Below the pieces are notes generated by a model, which was not told the origin of the DNA, did not search any database, and was given only the letters and a program-made list of their open reading frames with translations. From the NCBI RefSeq assembly GCF_021129195.1, contig NZ_JAJOHW010000065.1, forward strand, positions 1 through 64,000: DNA of 64,000 nt. The letters run 5' to 3'. Below, piece after piece: positions 35,974-45,457 of the stretch (the first letter of the stretch is position 1; every line of letters begins with the position of its first letter). Made by a program: the position numbers and the translations under genes. Source of the stretch: Chromobacterium aquaticum (GTDB lineage Bacteria; Pseudomonadota; Gammaproteobacteria; Burkholderiales; Chromobacteriaceae).

Positions 35974-36488
35974 CGCAGGTGGAGGTGTCGCCGACGGCGC
36001 GTCGCGGCCGGCTGAAGCTGTTGTTGATGGCGGCGATCTGCCTGGCGCCGGTACTGGCCTCCTGGGCGGTGTACCGGCTGATGCCGCCGCAGGGTGGCAA
36101 GAGCTACGGTCAGTTGCTGCCGACCCGGCCGTTCGTGCTGACCGGCGCGCAAGGCTGGCCGCGCGGCAAATGGGTGCTGGCGGCCAGGATAGAGCCGGGC
36201 TGCCAGGCGCGCTGCCAGCAGCGCTTTTTCGCGATGCGTCAGATCCAGATCGCCCAGGGCGAGGCCGCCGGCCGGCTGACCCGGCTGGGTTGGCAGGAAC
36301 AGGCGCTGCACGAGGATGTGGACGCCACCCACATCGTACAAACCGTGCAGACGGACGTCGACGATGGCGGCTATTACTTGGTGGACCCGCTGGGCAACCA
36401 GGTCTTGTTCTACCCCGATGCCGCCGACCCCAAGAAAGTGATACAGGAAATCGGCCGGGTGCTGAAAACCAATAACGGCATCGGTTGA
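35970..36488 (+). CDS. SCO-like thioredoxin-fold membrane protein
   Basis: 172-residue protein anchored by one N-terminal transmembrane helix (LLLMAAICLAPVLASWAVY). The periplasmic part has a Cys-x3-Cys motif (Cys78, Cys82 in GCQARCQQ) in the position used by SCO copper chaperones. A C-terminal stretch YYLVDPLGNQVLFY matches the SCO pattern near the end. The histidine that completes the SCO copper site is missing: where Sco1 has VDHSAG, this protein has DVDDGG. It is coupled to surf1 and lies 75 bases before ctaA. It may be a redox partner rather than a copper carrier. No gene symbol is assigned. Confidence 0.6.
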   Translation: MTQVEVSPTARRGRLKLLLMAAICLAPVLASWAVYRLMPPQGGKSYGQLLPTRPFVLTGAQGWPRGKWVLAARIEPGCQARCQQRFFAMRQIQIAQGEAAGRLTRLGWQEQALHEDVDATHIVQTVQTDVDDGGYYLVDPLGNQVLFYPDAADPKKVIQEIGRVLKTNNGIG

Positions 36489-36562
36489 GTCCATTCTGTC
36501 GCGGCGCACGCGCGGTTCGCGACATTCGCAGTTTGTTGGCCGCTCGACAAGGGGAGCGCAGC

Positions 36563-37579
36563 ATGAGGCGACTGATCTGGCTGGCATTCATCCTGGCATG
36601 CGTGGTCGTGCCTTTCGGCGCCTATGTGCGCCTGTCCGACGCCGGGCTGGGCTGCCCGGACTGGCCGGGATGCTACGGCCAGATTTCTCCGCACCACGCC
36701 GCCGCCGAAATCCTGCAGCAGCACGCACAGAACCCTGACGGACCGGTCAGCCTGGGCAAGGCCTGGCGGGAAATGGGGCATCGCTACCTGGCCGGCGCGC
36801 TGGGTTTGCTGATCGTCGCCATCGGCTGGCAGGCGTGGCGGCGCAAATACCATCGCCGCGCGGCCGGCGCCTTGTTGGCGGTGGTGTTGCTGCAGGGCTT
36901 GCTGGGCATGTGGACGGTGACCTTGCTGCTGAAACCGGCCATCGTCACCCTGCATCTATTGGGCGGCGCATCGGTGCTGCTGTTGCTGGCCTGGCTGGCG
37001 CTGTCGCCACGGCTGCCGCCTTTGGCCGCGCCGGCGCCGCTGGCCTGGCTGGCGCGCGCGCTGGCGTTGGCCGTGGCATTGCAGCTGGCTCTGGGCGGCT
37101 GGGTGTCCACCAATTACGCGGCGCTGGCCTGTCAGGGTTTTCCCGCCTGCAATGGCGAATGGTGGCCGCAGATGCGCTTCGAACACGCTTTCCATCTATT
37201 CCGCGCGCTGGGCGAAGCGCCTGACGGCAGTCCGCTGGCAGTGGGCAATCTGGTGGCCATCCACTGGCTGCACCGGCTGGGGGCCCTGTTGGTGGCCGCG
37301 CTGTGCCTGAGCGTGGCGCGCGCCGGCTGGCGGCTGCCGGCGCTGCGCGGCCACCTGTGTTGCTTGCTGGCGGCGCTGTCGCTGCAGATCGGGCTGGGCA
37401 TCGCCAATGTGTTGCTGGCGCTGCCCTTGCCGGTGGCGGTGCTGCACAATGCCGGAGCCGCTTGTTTATTGCTGCTCAGCAGCTTGCTGGCCTGGCGGCT
37501 GCGCCCGCTGGCACGGCAGGCGCGGGCGGTGGAGCAGCCGTTGCTGCGCGCGGCCAAGGACGGCCGCGAATGGGTTTGA
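36563..37579 (+). CDS. ctaA: Heme A synthase (CtaA/Cox15)
   Basis: Membrane enzyme that oxidises the methyl group of heme O to give heme A. It has 338 residues and eight transmembrane helices. The N-terminal motif is VRLSDAGLGCPDWPGCYGQ, with two cysteines. Histidines that hold heme lie in EMGHRYLAG, TLHLLGGA, IHWLHRLGA and VLHNAGAA. The ATG at 36563 follows GGGGAG; a longer frame from 36485 has no family support. It is followed by ctaB after 24 bases. Confidence 0.92.
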   Translation: MRRLIWLAFILACVVVPFGAYVRLSDAGLGCPDWPGCYGQISPHHAAAEILQQHAQNPDGPVSLGKAWREMGHRYLAGALGLLIVAIGWQAWRRKYHRRAAGALLAVVLLQGLLGMWTVTLLLKPAIVTLHLLGGASVLLLLAWLALSPRLPPLAAPAPLAWLARALALAVALQLALGGWVSTNYAALACQGFPACNGEWWPQMRFEHAFHLFRALGEAPDGSPLAVGNLVAIHWLHRLGALLVAALCLSVARAGWRLPALRGHLCCLLAALSLQIGLGIANVLLALPLPVAVLHNAGAACLLLLSSLLAWRLRPLARQARAVEQPLLRAAKDGREWV

Positions 37580-37603
37580 ACGCCGGATGGCAAAGGGGGG
37601 AGC

Positions 37604-38503
37604 ATGGACGCAATAGAGCTTAGGCAGGCGCGCCAGCATGCGCTGGCCCTGCTGCTGCTGGCCAAGCCCAGGGTGGTGGGGCTGATCGTGTTTTGCGCGG
37701 TGATCGGCATGTTTCTGGCGGGGCCGGGCTGGCCGGACCCGGCGCGCTTGCTGCCGGCCACCGCCGGCATCGCGCTGGTGGCTGGCGCGGCGGCGATGAT
37801 CAATTGCCTGGTGGAGCGCTCGGTGGACGTCAATATGCGTCGCACCGCCTGGCGCGCCACCGCGCGCGGCGAAGCCGGCGTCGGCGAAACCCTGGTCATC
37901 GCGCTGACCGCCGGCGGCATCGGCATGGCCTTGCTGGCAGGCCTGGTCAATGCGCTGACCGCCTGGCTGACGCTGGCGACCTTCGTCGGCTACGCCATCG
38001 TCTACACCCTGCTGCTCAAGCCCAATACGCCGCAGAACATCGTGATCGGCGGCGCCAGCGGCGCGATGCCGCCGGTCTTGGGCTGGGCGGCGATGACCGG
38101 CGAGGTGCACGCGTTCGCGCTGGTGCTGTTCCTGATCATCTACGCGTGGACGCCGCCGCATTTCTGGGCGCTGGCGCTGTACCGCCGCGACGACTATGCC
38201 CGCGCTGGCCTGCCCATGCTGCCGGTGACTCACGGCCAGCGCTTCACCACGCTGTCGATTCTGCTGTACTCGCTGCTGCTGTCGGCGGTGACCTTGCTGC
38301 CGGTGGCGATGGGGATGTCGGGCTGGTTCTATCTGCTGGCGGCGCTGGTCCTGGACGCGCGGCTGGTGTTTCTTGCCGTGCGCCTGCATCGTCAGTATGC
38401 TGACGCTTTGGCCCGCCGCACGTTTGCTTGGTCGATCTGGTATCTGACCTGGCTATTCGCGGCTCTGCTGATAGACCATTACTGGCTGATACCCGTTTCC
38501 TGA
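37604..38503 (+). CDS. ctaB: Heme O synthase (protoheme IX farnesyltransferase)
   Basis: Polytopic membrane enzyme, 299 residues, of the UbiA/CyoE family. It adds a farnesyl group to heme B to give heme O, the substrate of CtaA. Signature motifs are [20 protein letters not shown] (the NxxxDxxxD prenyl-diphosphate site) and [20 protein letters not shown]. The last base of the stop is shared with the start of the next gene (TGATG at 38501-38505). AAAGGGGGG precedes the ATG. It belongs to the cox cluster. Confidence 0.93.
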   Translation: MDAIELRQARQHALALLLLAKPRVVGLIVFCAVIGMFLAGPGWPDPARLLPATAGIALVAGAAAMINCLVERSVDVNMRRTAWRATARGEAGVGETLVIALTAGGIGMALLAGLVNALTAWLTLATFVGYAIVYTLLLKPNTPQNIVIGGASGAMPPVLGWAAMTGEVHAFALVLFLIIYAWTPPHFWALALYRRDDYARAGLPMLPVTHGQRFTTLSILLYSLLLSAVTLLPVAMGMSGWFYLLAALVLDARLVFLAVRLHRQYADALARRTFAWSIWYLTWLFAALLIDHYWLIPVS

Positions 38504-39090
38504 TGCGCAAATTGATAAAACTCGCCGGCTGGCTGCTGCTGCCGCTGTGGCTGGCCGCCTGCTCGCCGGAAGAACCCAAACTGGACCTGAAAGGCACCGA
38601 TGTCGCCGGCGCGTCCATCGGCGGCGATTTCACCTTGACCGATCACCAAGGCCAGCGCCGCAGCCTGTCCCAGTACCAGGGCAAGGTGGTGGCGCTGTTC
38701 TTCGGCTACACCCATTGCCCGGACGTGTGCCCGACCACCATGCTGGAATACGCGGCCGCGGTGAAGCAGTTGGGCGATAAGGCCGGCGAGGTGCAGGTGC
38801 TGTTCGTCAGCATCGATCCCGAGCGCGATACGCCGCAGGTGCTGGCCGGCTATGTGCCGCATTTCAATCGCAGCTTCGTCGGCCTGACCGGCACGGCCGG
38901 CGAGGTGGAGCAAATCAAGAACCAGTACAAGATCGTTGCCCAGCGCGTCAGCCAGCCGGGCGGCGGCTATAGCGTGGATCACAGCGCCGGCTCCTATTTG
39001 CTGGACAAGAAGGGCCGCTTGCGGGTGTTTGAGGCCTATGGCACGCCGTCGGCGAGCTTGGCTCATGATATTGGCCAGTTGTTACGCTAA
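38503..39090 (+). CDS. SCO1/SenC copper chaperone lipoprotein
   Basis: 195-residue lipoprotein that inserts copper into the CuA site of oxidase subunit II. The lipobox LAAC ends with Cys20, so it is probably anchored to the periplasmic face of the inner membrane. The thioredoxin-like domain has the copper motif CPDVC (Cys72, Cys76) in GYTHCPDVCPT. The conserved His is in YSVDHSAGSYLLD. It is the last gene of the cox cluster and overlaps ctaB by one base. The sequence begins at the ATG at 38503; a longer frame from 38428 has no support. Confidence 0.9.
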   Translation: MRKLIKLAGWLLLPLWLAACSPEEPKLDLKGTDVAGASIGGDFTLTDHQGQRRSLSQYQGKVVALFFGYTHCPDVCPTTMLEYAAAVKQLGDKAGEVQVLFVSIDPERDTPQVLAGYVPHFNRSFVGLTGTAGEVEQIKNQYKIVAQRVSQPGGGYSVDHSAGSYLLDKKGRLRVFEAYGTPSASLAHDIGQLLR

Positions 39091-39135
39091 ACTTGGGCTA
39101 TCGGAAACTGACGCAGACATGAAAGTCGGATCAAA

Positions 39136-39900
39136 GTGAGCAACGACCATAACGCTGGCGCAACATCCGGCTCGCAGCCATCGTTGGACCTCGCCAAATA
39201 CACGCTGTCCACGTCGGTGGAGATCGCCCATCATCTGGCCGGCATCGCCAAGAACGGCCACATGGTGACGGTGTTTTCCAATAAGGGAAAAACCTTCATC
39301 CTGACCCGTTTCCTGGAAGTGGACCACAAGGCCGGCACCCTGGTGTTCGACTGGGGCGCGGACCCGGAGACCAATGAACACTTGCTGGCCAGCGAGCGCA
39401 ACGTCTTCGTCTGCTCGCCGGAAGGGGTCAAGACCCAGTTTGTCACCGGCCAGGTGCGGCGCATAGACTGGGACGGCCAGCCGGCGTTCCAGGCCGACCT
39501 GCCCGAGCAAGTGATCAAGCTGCAGCGCCGCGAGTTTTTCCGCATCCAGACGCCGGTGGCCAACCCGGTGATCTGCCATGTGGCCGATTATCCGCACAAA
39601 CCGGCGGACCTGATCCTATTCGACATCAGCCTGGGCGGCGTCAGCATGTGGCTGCCGCAGGCCGGCACGCCCGGCTTCGAGATCGGCCAGCAATACCAGC
39701 GCTGCACGCTGGACCTGAAACCGCTGGGCGCATTGCATCTCGGCCTGGAGGTCAGGCATAGGCTGGCCGCCAAGCTGCGCAACGGCAACGAGGCGGTGCG
39801 CATCGGCTGCTCCTACCTGGGGCTAACCCCGGCGCTGGAAACGCAGATCCAGCGCTATGTCGGCCTGCTGGAGCGCGAACGCCGCGCGCTGGTGGGCTAG
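39136..39900 (+). CDS. YcgR-like flagellar brake protein, c-di-GMP binding (PilZ)
   Basis: 254-residue two-domain protein from a GTG start. The N-terminal YcgR domain (about 20-125) is followed by a PilZ domain (about 130-245) with the c-di-GMP-binding arginines in LQRREFFRIQTP (RxxxR) and the second motif DISLGGVSMW. Proteins of this build bind the flagellar motor and slow swimming when c-di-GMP is high. There are no flagellar genes in the window, so it is a stand-alone effector. It lies between the cox cluster and hisG and is not part of either. Confidence 0.87.
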   Translation: MSNDHNAGATSGSQPSLDLAKYTLSTSVEIAHHLAGIAKNGHMVTVFSNKGKTFILTRFLEVDHKAGTLVFDWGADPETNEHLLASERNVFVCSPEGVKTQFVTGQVRRIDWDGQPAFQADLPEQVIKLQRREFFRIQTPVANPVICHVADYPHKPADLILFDISLGGVSMWLPQAGTPGFEIGQQYQRCTLDLKPLGALHLGLEVRHRLAAKLRNGNEAVRIGCSYLGLTPALETQIQRYVGLLERERRALVG

Positions 39901-39954
39901 CCCGACGCCTAAGCTCTGTTTTCATTCCGATTTTCATTCTTGCCGCAAGACACC

Positions 39955-40596
39955 ATGAAGCTGACTATTGCCCTGTCCAAAGGGCGCATCTTTGAAGAAA
40001 CCCTGCCCCTGCTGGCCGCCGCCGGCATCATTCCGGCGGAGGACCCCGAAGCCTCGCGCAAGCTGATCATCGGCACCAACCATCCGGGCGTGCAACTGGT
40101 GATCGTGCGCGCATCCGATGTGCCGACCTATGTCCAGTACGGCGCGGCCGATCTGGGCATCGCCGGCCGCGACGTGCTGATCGAGCACGGCGGCGCCGGC
40201 CTGTACCAACCGCTGGATCTGAATATCGCCAAGTGCAAGATGATGGTGGCGGTGCAGAATGGCTTTGACTACGAGGCAGCGGTGCGCCGCGGCGCGCGCT
40301 TGAAGATCGCCACCAAGTACCCGCAGATCGCGCGCGAACACTTCGCCCGCAAGGGCGTGCACGTCGATATCATCAAGCTCTACGGCTCGATGGAACTGGC
40401 GCCGCTGGTCGGCCTGGCCGACGCCATTGTCGACCTGGTGTCCACCGGTGGCACGCTGCGCGCCAATGATCTGTGCGCGGTCGAGCACATCGTCGACATC
40501 AGTTCGCGGCTGGTGGTCAACCAGGCCGCGCTCAAGCTCAAACACGACGTGATCCAGCCAGTGCTGGACGCATTCGCCGGCGCCGTGCCGGCCTGA
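39955..40596 (+). CDS. hisG: ATP phosphoribosyltransferase, short form
   Basis: First step of histidine synthesis: it joins ATP and PRPP. It has 213 residues, which is the short form; long HisG proteins are about 290-300 residues and carry a C-terminal regulatory domain. Short HisG needs the HisZ subunit for activity and feedback control. Motifs seen are [16 protein letters not shown], then [10 protein letters not shown], and the PRPP loop [12 protein letters not shown]. There is no hisZ in the window. The ATG at 39955 is used; it heads the his operon and hisD follows after 11 bases. Confidence 0.92.
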   Translation: MKLTIALSKGRIFEETLPLLAAAGIIPAEDPEASRKLIIGTNHPGVQLVIVRASDVPTYVQYGAADLGIAGRDVLIEHGGAGLYQPLDLNIAKCKMMVAVQNGFDYEAAVRRGARLKIATKYPQIAREHFARKGVHVDIIKLYGSMELAPLVGLADAIVDLVSTGGTLRANDLCAVEHIVDISSRLVVNQAALKLKHDVIQPVLDAFAGAVPA

Positions 40597-40607
40597 GGTC
40601 TGTCCCC

Positions 40608-41900
40608 ATGCTGAAACTGTCCTCCTCCCAAGCCGATTTCACCGTCCGCCTGCAGGCGCTGCTGGCCTTTGAAACCGCGCAGGACCCGGCTGTCGACGCT
40701 GCCGTCGCCGCCATCTGCGACGACGTCAAGGCGCGCGGCGACGCCGCGGTGATCGATTACACCAACCGATTCGACCGCATGCGCGCCGCGTCCATGGCCG
40801 ACTTGACGCTGTCGCGGGAGCAACTGGAAGCCGCCTTCCACCGGCTGAGCGACCCGGTGCGCCACGCGCTGAGCACCGCCGCGGAGCGGGTGCGCCGCTA
40901 TCACGAAAAGCAGTTGGCGCATTCCTGGAGCTACCAGGACGAGGACGGTACCTTGCTGGGCCAGCAAGTGACGCCGCTGGACCACGTCGGCATCTATGTG
41001 CCGGGCGGCAAGGCCGCCTATCCCAGCTCGGTGTTGATGAACGCGATGCCGGCCAAGGTGGCCGGCGTCGGCGAAATCATCATGGTGGTGCCGACGCCGG
41101 ACGGGGAGCGCAACGATCTGGTGCTGGCCGCCGCCTACATCGCCGGCGTGGACAAGGTGTTCACCTGTGGCGGCGCGCAAGCGGTGGCTGCGCTGGCCTA
41201 CGGCACCGAGACCGTGCCCCAGGTCGATAAAATCACTGGGCCGGGCAATGCCTATGTCGCTGCGGCCAAGCGCCGCGTGTTCGGCGTGGTCGGTATCGAC
41301 ATGGTGGCCGGTCCGTCCGAGATCCTGGTGATTTGCGACGGCGACACCCCGCCGGATTGGGTGGCGATGGACCTGTTCAGCCAGGCGGAGCACGATGAAA
41401 TCGCCCAGGCCATCTTGTTGTGCCCATCGGCGGACTATATCGCCGAGGTCGAGGCCAGCATCGCCAAGCTGCTGCCGCAGATGCCGCGTCGCGCCATCAT
41501 CGAGGCCAGCCTCGGCAATCGCGGCGCGCTGATCCAGGTTGGCGACCTGGCCGAAGCCTGCGAGATCGCCAACTACATCGCGCCCGAGCATCTGGAGCTG
41601 TCGGTGGCGAACCCGGACGAATTGCTGCCGCTGATCCGTCACGCCGGCGCCATCTTCATGGGACGCTTCACTTCGGAAAGCCTGGGCGACTACTGCGCCG
41701 GCCCCAATCATGTGCTGCCCACCAGCCGCACCGCGCGCTTCGCCAGCCCGTTGGGCGTCTATGATTTCCAGAAGCGCAGCAGCCTGATCCGGGTGTCCCA
41801 GGCCGGCGCGCAGTCGCTGGGCCAGGTCGCCAGCCTGTTGGCCCATGGTGAAGGCCTGAGCGCGCACGCGCGCGCGGCCGAGCTGCGGCTGGACGCCTAG
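40608..41900 (+). CDS. hisD: Histidinol dehydrogenase
   Basis: Zinc enzyme catalysing the last two oxidations, from L-histidinol to L-histidine. It has 430 residues, the usual length. Motifs: [20 protein letters not shown], the NAD-site [12 protein letters not shown], the metal and catalytic region [11 protein letters not shown] and YIAPEHLEL, and [17 protein letters not shown]. The ATG at 40608 is used; a longer frame from 40473 overlaps hisG. It is followed by a binding-protein gene, not by hisC, after 57 bases. Confidence 0.94.
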   Translation: MLKLSSSQADFTVRLQALLAFETAQDPAVDAAVAAICDDVKARGDAAVIDYTNRFDRMRAASMADLTLSREQLEAAFHRLSDPVRHALSTAAERVRRYHEKQLAHSWSYQDEDGTLLGQQVTPLDHVGIYVPGGKAAYPSSVLMNAMPAKVAGVGEIIMVVPTPDGERNDLVLAAAYIAGVDKVFTCGGAQAVAALAYGTETVPQVDKITGPGNAYVAAAKRRVFGVVGIDMVAGPSEILVICDGDTPPDWVAMDLFSQAEHDEIAQAILLCPSADYIAEVEASIAKLLPQMPRRAIIEASLGNRGALIQVGDLAEACEIANYIAPEHLELSVANPDELLPLIRHAGAIFMGRFTSESLGDYCAGPNHVLPTSRTARFASPLGVYDFQKRSSLIRVSQAGAQSLGQVASLLAHGEGLSAHARAAELRLDA

Positions 41901-41957
41901 CCTAGGGAGCAAAGCGCGGCCGTATCGCTTAAGCTGGGAAGATAACCGGAGAATGCG

Positions 41958-42947
41958 ATGCTCAGCCTGCCACGTATCGCGGCCGGACTCTGTCTGGCCG
42001 TTTTCATGTCCGCTGCCTGCTGGGCGCAGCCGCGCGTGTTCGTCGTCGAAAGCTATCACAGCGATTACCCCTGGGATCAGGATTACCGCCGGGCGATACA
42101 GGAGCGCCTGGGCAAGCGGACGCAACTGAGTTATTACGCGATGGACACCAAGCGTCTGCCGCCGGCCCAGCACCAGGCGCGCGCAGACGAGGCGCTGGCG
42201 ATGGCGGCGAAAATAAGGCCGGACCTTGTCATCGTCGGCGACGACGCCGCGTTACAGAGAGTGGGCAGCAAGCTGGCGCAGCAAGGCGTGCCGGTGATCT
42301 ATCTGGGCATCAACAACAATCCGCGCAATTATTTCCCAGGCGCGGCGCCTCGCGTCAGCGGCGTGCTGGAACGGCCGCTGATCCTGCGCAGCGTCTTCGA
42401 GCTGGGCAAAGCCGTCAAAGGGCTGCGCAGCGCGCTGGTGCTGTTCGATGACGACCTCACCTCGCGCATCATCCGCGACGAAACCTTCGTCGGCCGCGAC
42501 AGCATGCTGCTGGCCAATATCCACGTCGATCTGGCCTTGACCGGCTCCTATGCGGAATGGCAACGGCGGGTACAGGGCGCGGCCGGTCGTTACCAGGCGA
42601 TCTGGGTGGGGCTCTATTTCACCTTGCGCGGCGCCGACGGCAAGGTGGTGCCGGGAGACGAGGTGCTGCGCTGGACCGCCGCCCACGCCAAGCTGCCCTT
42701 GTTCGCGTTCTGGGATTTCGCCGTGGGCAAGGACAAGGCCGCCGGCGGCCTGGTGCTGTCGGGCTACGAGCAGGGCAGGGAGGCGGCCAAGATGGCCGAG
42801 CAGGTGTTGTTTCAGCAGCAGCCGGTCGCCAGCCTGTTCCCGGTGACGCCGTCGGAAGGGCGCTATGTTTTCAGCCGCAGCGCGCTGGCGCGCGACGGTG
42901 TGGAACTGCCGGCGCGGCTGCAACAACGGGCGCATTGGCTTGAGTAG
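41958..42947 (+). CDS. ABC-type periplasmic binding protein (PF04392-like), inserted in the his operon
   Basis: 329-residue protein with a signal peptide (LCLAVFMSAACWA) and a periplasmic-binding-protein fold: it opens PRVFVVESYHSDYPWDQDY and has DLVIVGDDAALQ and VPVIYLGINNN. It most resembles the uncharacterised ABC-type binding proteins of the PF04392 kind, or histidine-kinase-linked sensory binding proteins. No permease or ATPase genes are adjacent. It separates hisD from hisC in the same direction. CCGGAG precedes the ATG. A hairpin follows its stop (42943-42970). Its function and ligand are unknown; a role in amino-acid sensing or uptake is only suggested by position. Confidence 0.75.
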   Translation: MLSLPRIAAGLCLAVFMSAACWAQPRVFVVESYHSDYPWDQDYRRAIQERLGKRTQLSYYAMDTKRLPPAQHQARADEALAMAAKIRPDLVIVGDDAALQRVGSKLAQQGVPVIYLGINNNPRNYFPGAAPRVSGVLERPLILRSVFELGKAVKGLRSALVLFDDDLTSRIIRDETFVGRDSMLLANIHVDLALTGSYAEWQRRVQGAAGRYQAIWVGLYFTLRGADGKVVPGDEVLRWTAAHAKLPLFAFWDFAVGKDKAAGGLVLSGYEQGREAAKMAEQVLFQQQPVASLFPVTPSEGRYVFSRSALARDGVELPARLQQRAHWLE

Positions 42948-42980
42948 CTGAAAGCGAATGAACCAGCTACTATAGCTTTT
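42943..42980 (+). terminator. Hairpin after the binding-protein gene, possible weak terminator
   Basis: AGTAGCTG (42943-42950) and CAGCTACT (42964-42971) form an eight-base stem that begins within the stop codon region and is followed by TATAGCTTTT. The T-run is short, so partial termination or mRNA processing between the binding-protein gene and hisC is possible. Confidence 0.35.
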
Positions 42981-43047
42981 CGCCGTTTCCGATAACGCGG
43001 CCTCGTCAGCGGGGCTCTTGTTGGCCGCAAGGCCGTATTGCAAGATC

Positions 43048-44118
43048 ATGAAAAAGTCCGTCCGACAACTGGTGCGCGATGAGATCGCCGCCATCAGCGC
43101 TTACCCGGTAGCCTCCGCAGACGGCTACATCAAGCTCGACGCCATGGAGAATCCGTGGCCCTTGCCGGCCGAACTGCGCCAGGAACTGGCGCGGACCCTG
43201 GCAGACGTCGCCGTCAATCGTTACCCGGACCCATCCGGCGGCACGCTGAAAGCCCAGCTGAAGCAGGCGTTTGCCATACCCGAGCCGGCCGAGGTGCTGC
43301 TGGGCAACGGCTCCGACGAGCTGATCACCCTGGTGGCGCAGTCCTTGGCCCGCCCCGGCGCCAAGCTGCTGGCGCTGGAGCCGTCCTTCGTGATGTACAA
43401 GATGAACGCGCTGTTCTCCGGCCTCGACTATGTCGGCGTGCCGCTGCGTTCCGATTTCAGCCTGGACCTGCCGGCGACGCTGGCGGCCATCGCCGAGCAT
43501 CAGCCGGCGGTGGTGTTCGTGTCCTATCCCAACAACCCGACCGGGCCGCGTTTCGCCCGCGCCGAGGTGGAGGCGATCTGCGAGGCCGCGCCCGGCCTGG
43601 TGGTGGTGGACGAGGCTTACCAGGCCTTCGCCAGCGACAGCTTCATGAACCTGGCCGGCCTGCGCGACAATCTGATCGTGATGCGCACGCTGTCCAAGCT
43701 GGGCCTGGCCGGCATCCGCCTCGGCTATGCCGCCGGCCCCGCCGCCTGGATCCAGGAGCTGGACAAGGTGCGGCCGCCGTACAACGTCAATGTGTTGACC
43801 CAGGCCGCCGCGCGCTTCTCGCTGCGCCATATCGAGGTGTTCAACCGCCAGGCGGCGGAGCTGTGCGAGGAACGCGGCCGGCTGGCCGCCGGCCTGGCGC
43901 GTCACGCCGCCATCGAGGCTTTCCCGTCGGAAGCCAATTTCATCACCATCCGGGTGCCGGACGCGCCGGCCTTGTATCAGCATTTCAAGGCCAGCGGCAT
44001 CCTGATCAAGCAACTGCACGGCAGCCATCCGCTGCTGGCGCAATGCCTGCGCCTGACCGTGGGCGCGCCGCAGGAAAACGACGCCATGCTGGCGGCCCTG
44101 GACGCTTACTTCGCCTGA
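43048..44118 (+). CDS. hisC: Histidinol-phosphate aminotransferase
   Basis: PLP enzyme converting imidazole acetol phosphate to histidinol phosphate. It has 356 residues. The fold type I motifs are LDAMENPWPLP, NRYPDPSGGTL, LGNGSDELI, YPNNPTGPRF, VVDEAYQAFA, and the PLP lysine in RTLSKLGLAGIRLGY. The ATG at 43048 is preferred over a start at 43018 because the family begins there. hisB follows three bases after its stop, so the two are coupled. Confidence 0.93.
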   Translation: MKKSVRQLVRDEIAAISAYPVASADGYIKLDAMENPWPLPAELRQELARTLADVAVNRYPDPSGGTLKAQLKQAFAIPEPAEVLLGNGSDELITLVAQSLARPGAKLLALEPSFVMYKMNALFSGLDYVGVPLRSDFSLDLPATLAAIAEHQPAVVFVSYPNNPTGPRFARAEVEAICEAAPGLVVVDEAYQAFASDSFMNLAGLRDNLIVMRTLSKLGLAGIRLGYAAGPAAWIQELDKVRPPYNVNVLTQAAARFSLRHIEVFNRQAAELCEERGRLAAGLARHAAIEAFPSEANFITIRVPDAPALYQHFKASGILIKQLHGSHPLLAQCLRLTVGAPQENDAMLAALDAYFA

Positions 44119-44121
44119 GCC

Positions 44122-44715
44122 ATGAGAACCGCAACCGTTACCCGCAATACCCTGGAAACCCAGATCACCGTCAGCCTGAACCTGGACGGCACCGGCGTCG
44201 GCCGCTTTGAAACCGGCGTGCCCTTTCTCGACCACATGATGGATCAGATCGCCCGTCACGGCCTGATCGATCTGGACGTGGTCGCCCACGGCGATCTGCA
44301 TATCGACGCCCACCATACGGTGGAAGACATCGGCATCACCCTGGGGCAAGCCTTCGCCAAGGCGATAGGCGACAAGAAGGGCATCCGCCGCTATGGCCAC
44401 GCCTACGTGCCGCTGGACGAGGCCTTGAGCCGGGTGGTGATCGATCTGTCCGGCCGTCCTGGCCTGGTATACAAGGTTGAATACACTCGCGCCAGCATCG
44501 GCCAGTTCGATGTCGACCTGTTCTCCGAGTTCTTCCATGGCTTCGTCAACCATAGCATGGTCACGCTGCATATAGACAATCTGCGCGGGGTCAACAGCCA
44601 TCACCAGGCCGAGACCATCTTCAAGGCCTTCGGCCGCGCCTTGCGCATGGCCTGTGAGGTGGACGAGCGCATGGCCGGGCAGACGCCGTCGACCAAGGGC
44701 ACGCTGAGCGCATAA
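44122..44715 (+). CDS. hisB: Imidazoleglycerol-phosphate dehydratase
   Basis: Manganese enzyme of histidine synthesis, 197 residues. It is the monofunctional dehydratase form, without the phosphatase domain that is fused in enterobacteria; histidinol phosphatase must be encoded elsewhere. Family motifs: [44 protein letters not shown] and [15 protein letters not shown], with several Mn-binding histidines and glutamates. hisH follows after 80 bases, a gap that includes a short GGGCTCC/GGAGCCC-like hairpin near 44739-44764. Confidence 0.94.
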   Translation: MRTATVTRNTLETQITVSLNLDGTGVGRFETGVPFLDHMMDQIARHGLIDLDVVAHGDLHIDAHHTVEDIGITLGQAFAKAIGDKKGIRRYGHAYVPLDEALSRVVIDLSGRPGLVYKVEYTRASIGQFDVDLFSEFFHGFVNHSMVTLHIDNLRGVNSHHQAETIFKAFGRALRMACEVDERMAGQTPSTKGTLSA

Positions 44716-44795
44716 GCCGGTCGCGCCGTTTTTTCCCCAGGGCTCCGGATTCGGCTGGAGCCCTGCCACCCCCGAAGCGAACTTGTAGGATGGCG

Positions 44796-45437
44796 ATGAA
44801 AGTTGCAGTAGTGGATTACGGCATGGGCAATCTGCATTCGGTGCTCAAGTCGGCGCAGGCGGTCAACGATATCGGCGCCGAGATCTTTCTCACTAGCGAG
44901 CCGGAGGCCGTGCTCAAGGCTGACAAGGTGATCTTCCCCGGCCAGGGCGCGATGCCGGACTGCATGCGCGAGCTGCATCAGCACGGGCTGGCCGAGGCGA
45001 TAAGGGAAAGCACCAAGAACAAGCCGTTTTTTGGCATCTGCGTCGGCGCGCAGCTATTGTTCGAGGAAAGCGAGGAGGGGCCGACCCAAGGCCTGGGCCT
45101 GTTTCCCGGCAAGGTGGCGCGTTTTGCCGCCGGATTGCGCGACGCCGAGGGCGAGCGCCTGAAAGTGCCGCACATGGGCTGGAACCAGGTGTTCCAAACC
45201 GCGGTCCATCCCTTGTTCGCCGGCATCGCCGACGGCGAGCGCTTCTATTTTGTGCATAGTTACCACTTCGCGCCGGCCGATGCGGGCCTGACGCTGGCGG
45301 AAAGTGAATATCCAGAGCGGTTTTCATGTATTGTCGGTCGTGGGAACATCTTCGCAAGCCAGTTCCACACCGAAAAGAGCCACCGGGCCGGCCTTCAGAT
45401 GATGAAGAACTTCTTGGCCTGGGATGGCAGTGTTTAA
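44796..45437 (+). CDS. hisH: Imidazole glycerol phosphate synthase, glutaminase subunit
   Basis: Class I glutamine amidotransferase that supplies ammonia to HisF. It has 213 residues. The catalytic triad is Cys in FFGICVGAQLLFEES, and His and Glu in SQFHTEKSHRAG. The N-terminus is VAVVDYGMGNLHSV, and HMGWNQV is the oxyanion-side motif. ATG codons at 44790 and 44796 are both possible; TAGGA is better spaced for 44796. hisA follows after 20 bases. Confidence 0.94.
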   Translation: MKVAVVDYGMGNLHSVLKSAQAVNDIGAEIFLTSEPEAVLKADKVIFPGQGAMPDCMRELHQHGLAEAIRESTKNKPFFGICVGAQLLFEESEEGPTQGLGLFPGKVARFAAGLRDAEGERLKVPHMGWNQVFQTAVHPLFAGIADGERFYFVHSYHFAPADAGLTLAESEYPERFSCIVGRGNIFASQFHTEKSHRAGLQMMKNFLAWDGSV

Positions 45438-45457
45438 CTCACGTTTGATTTAGCACC

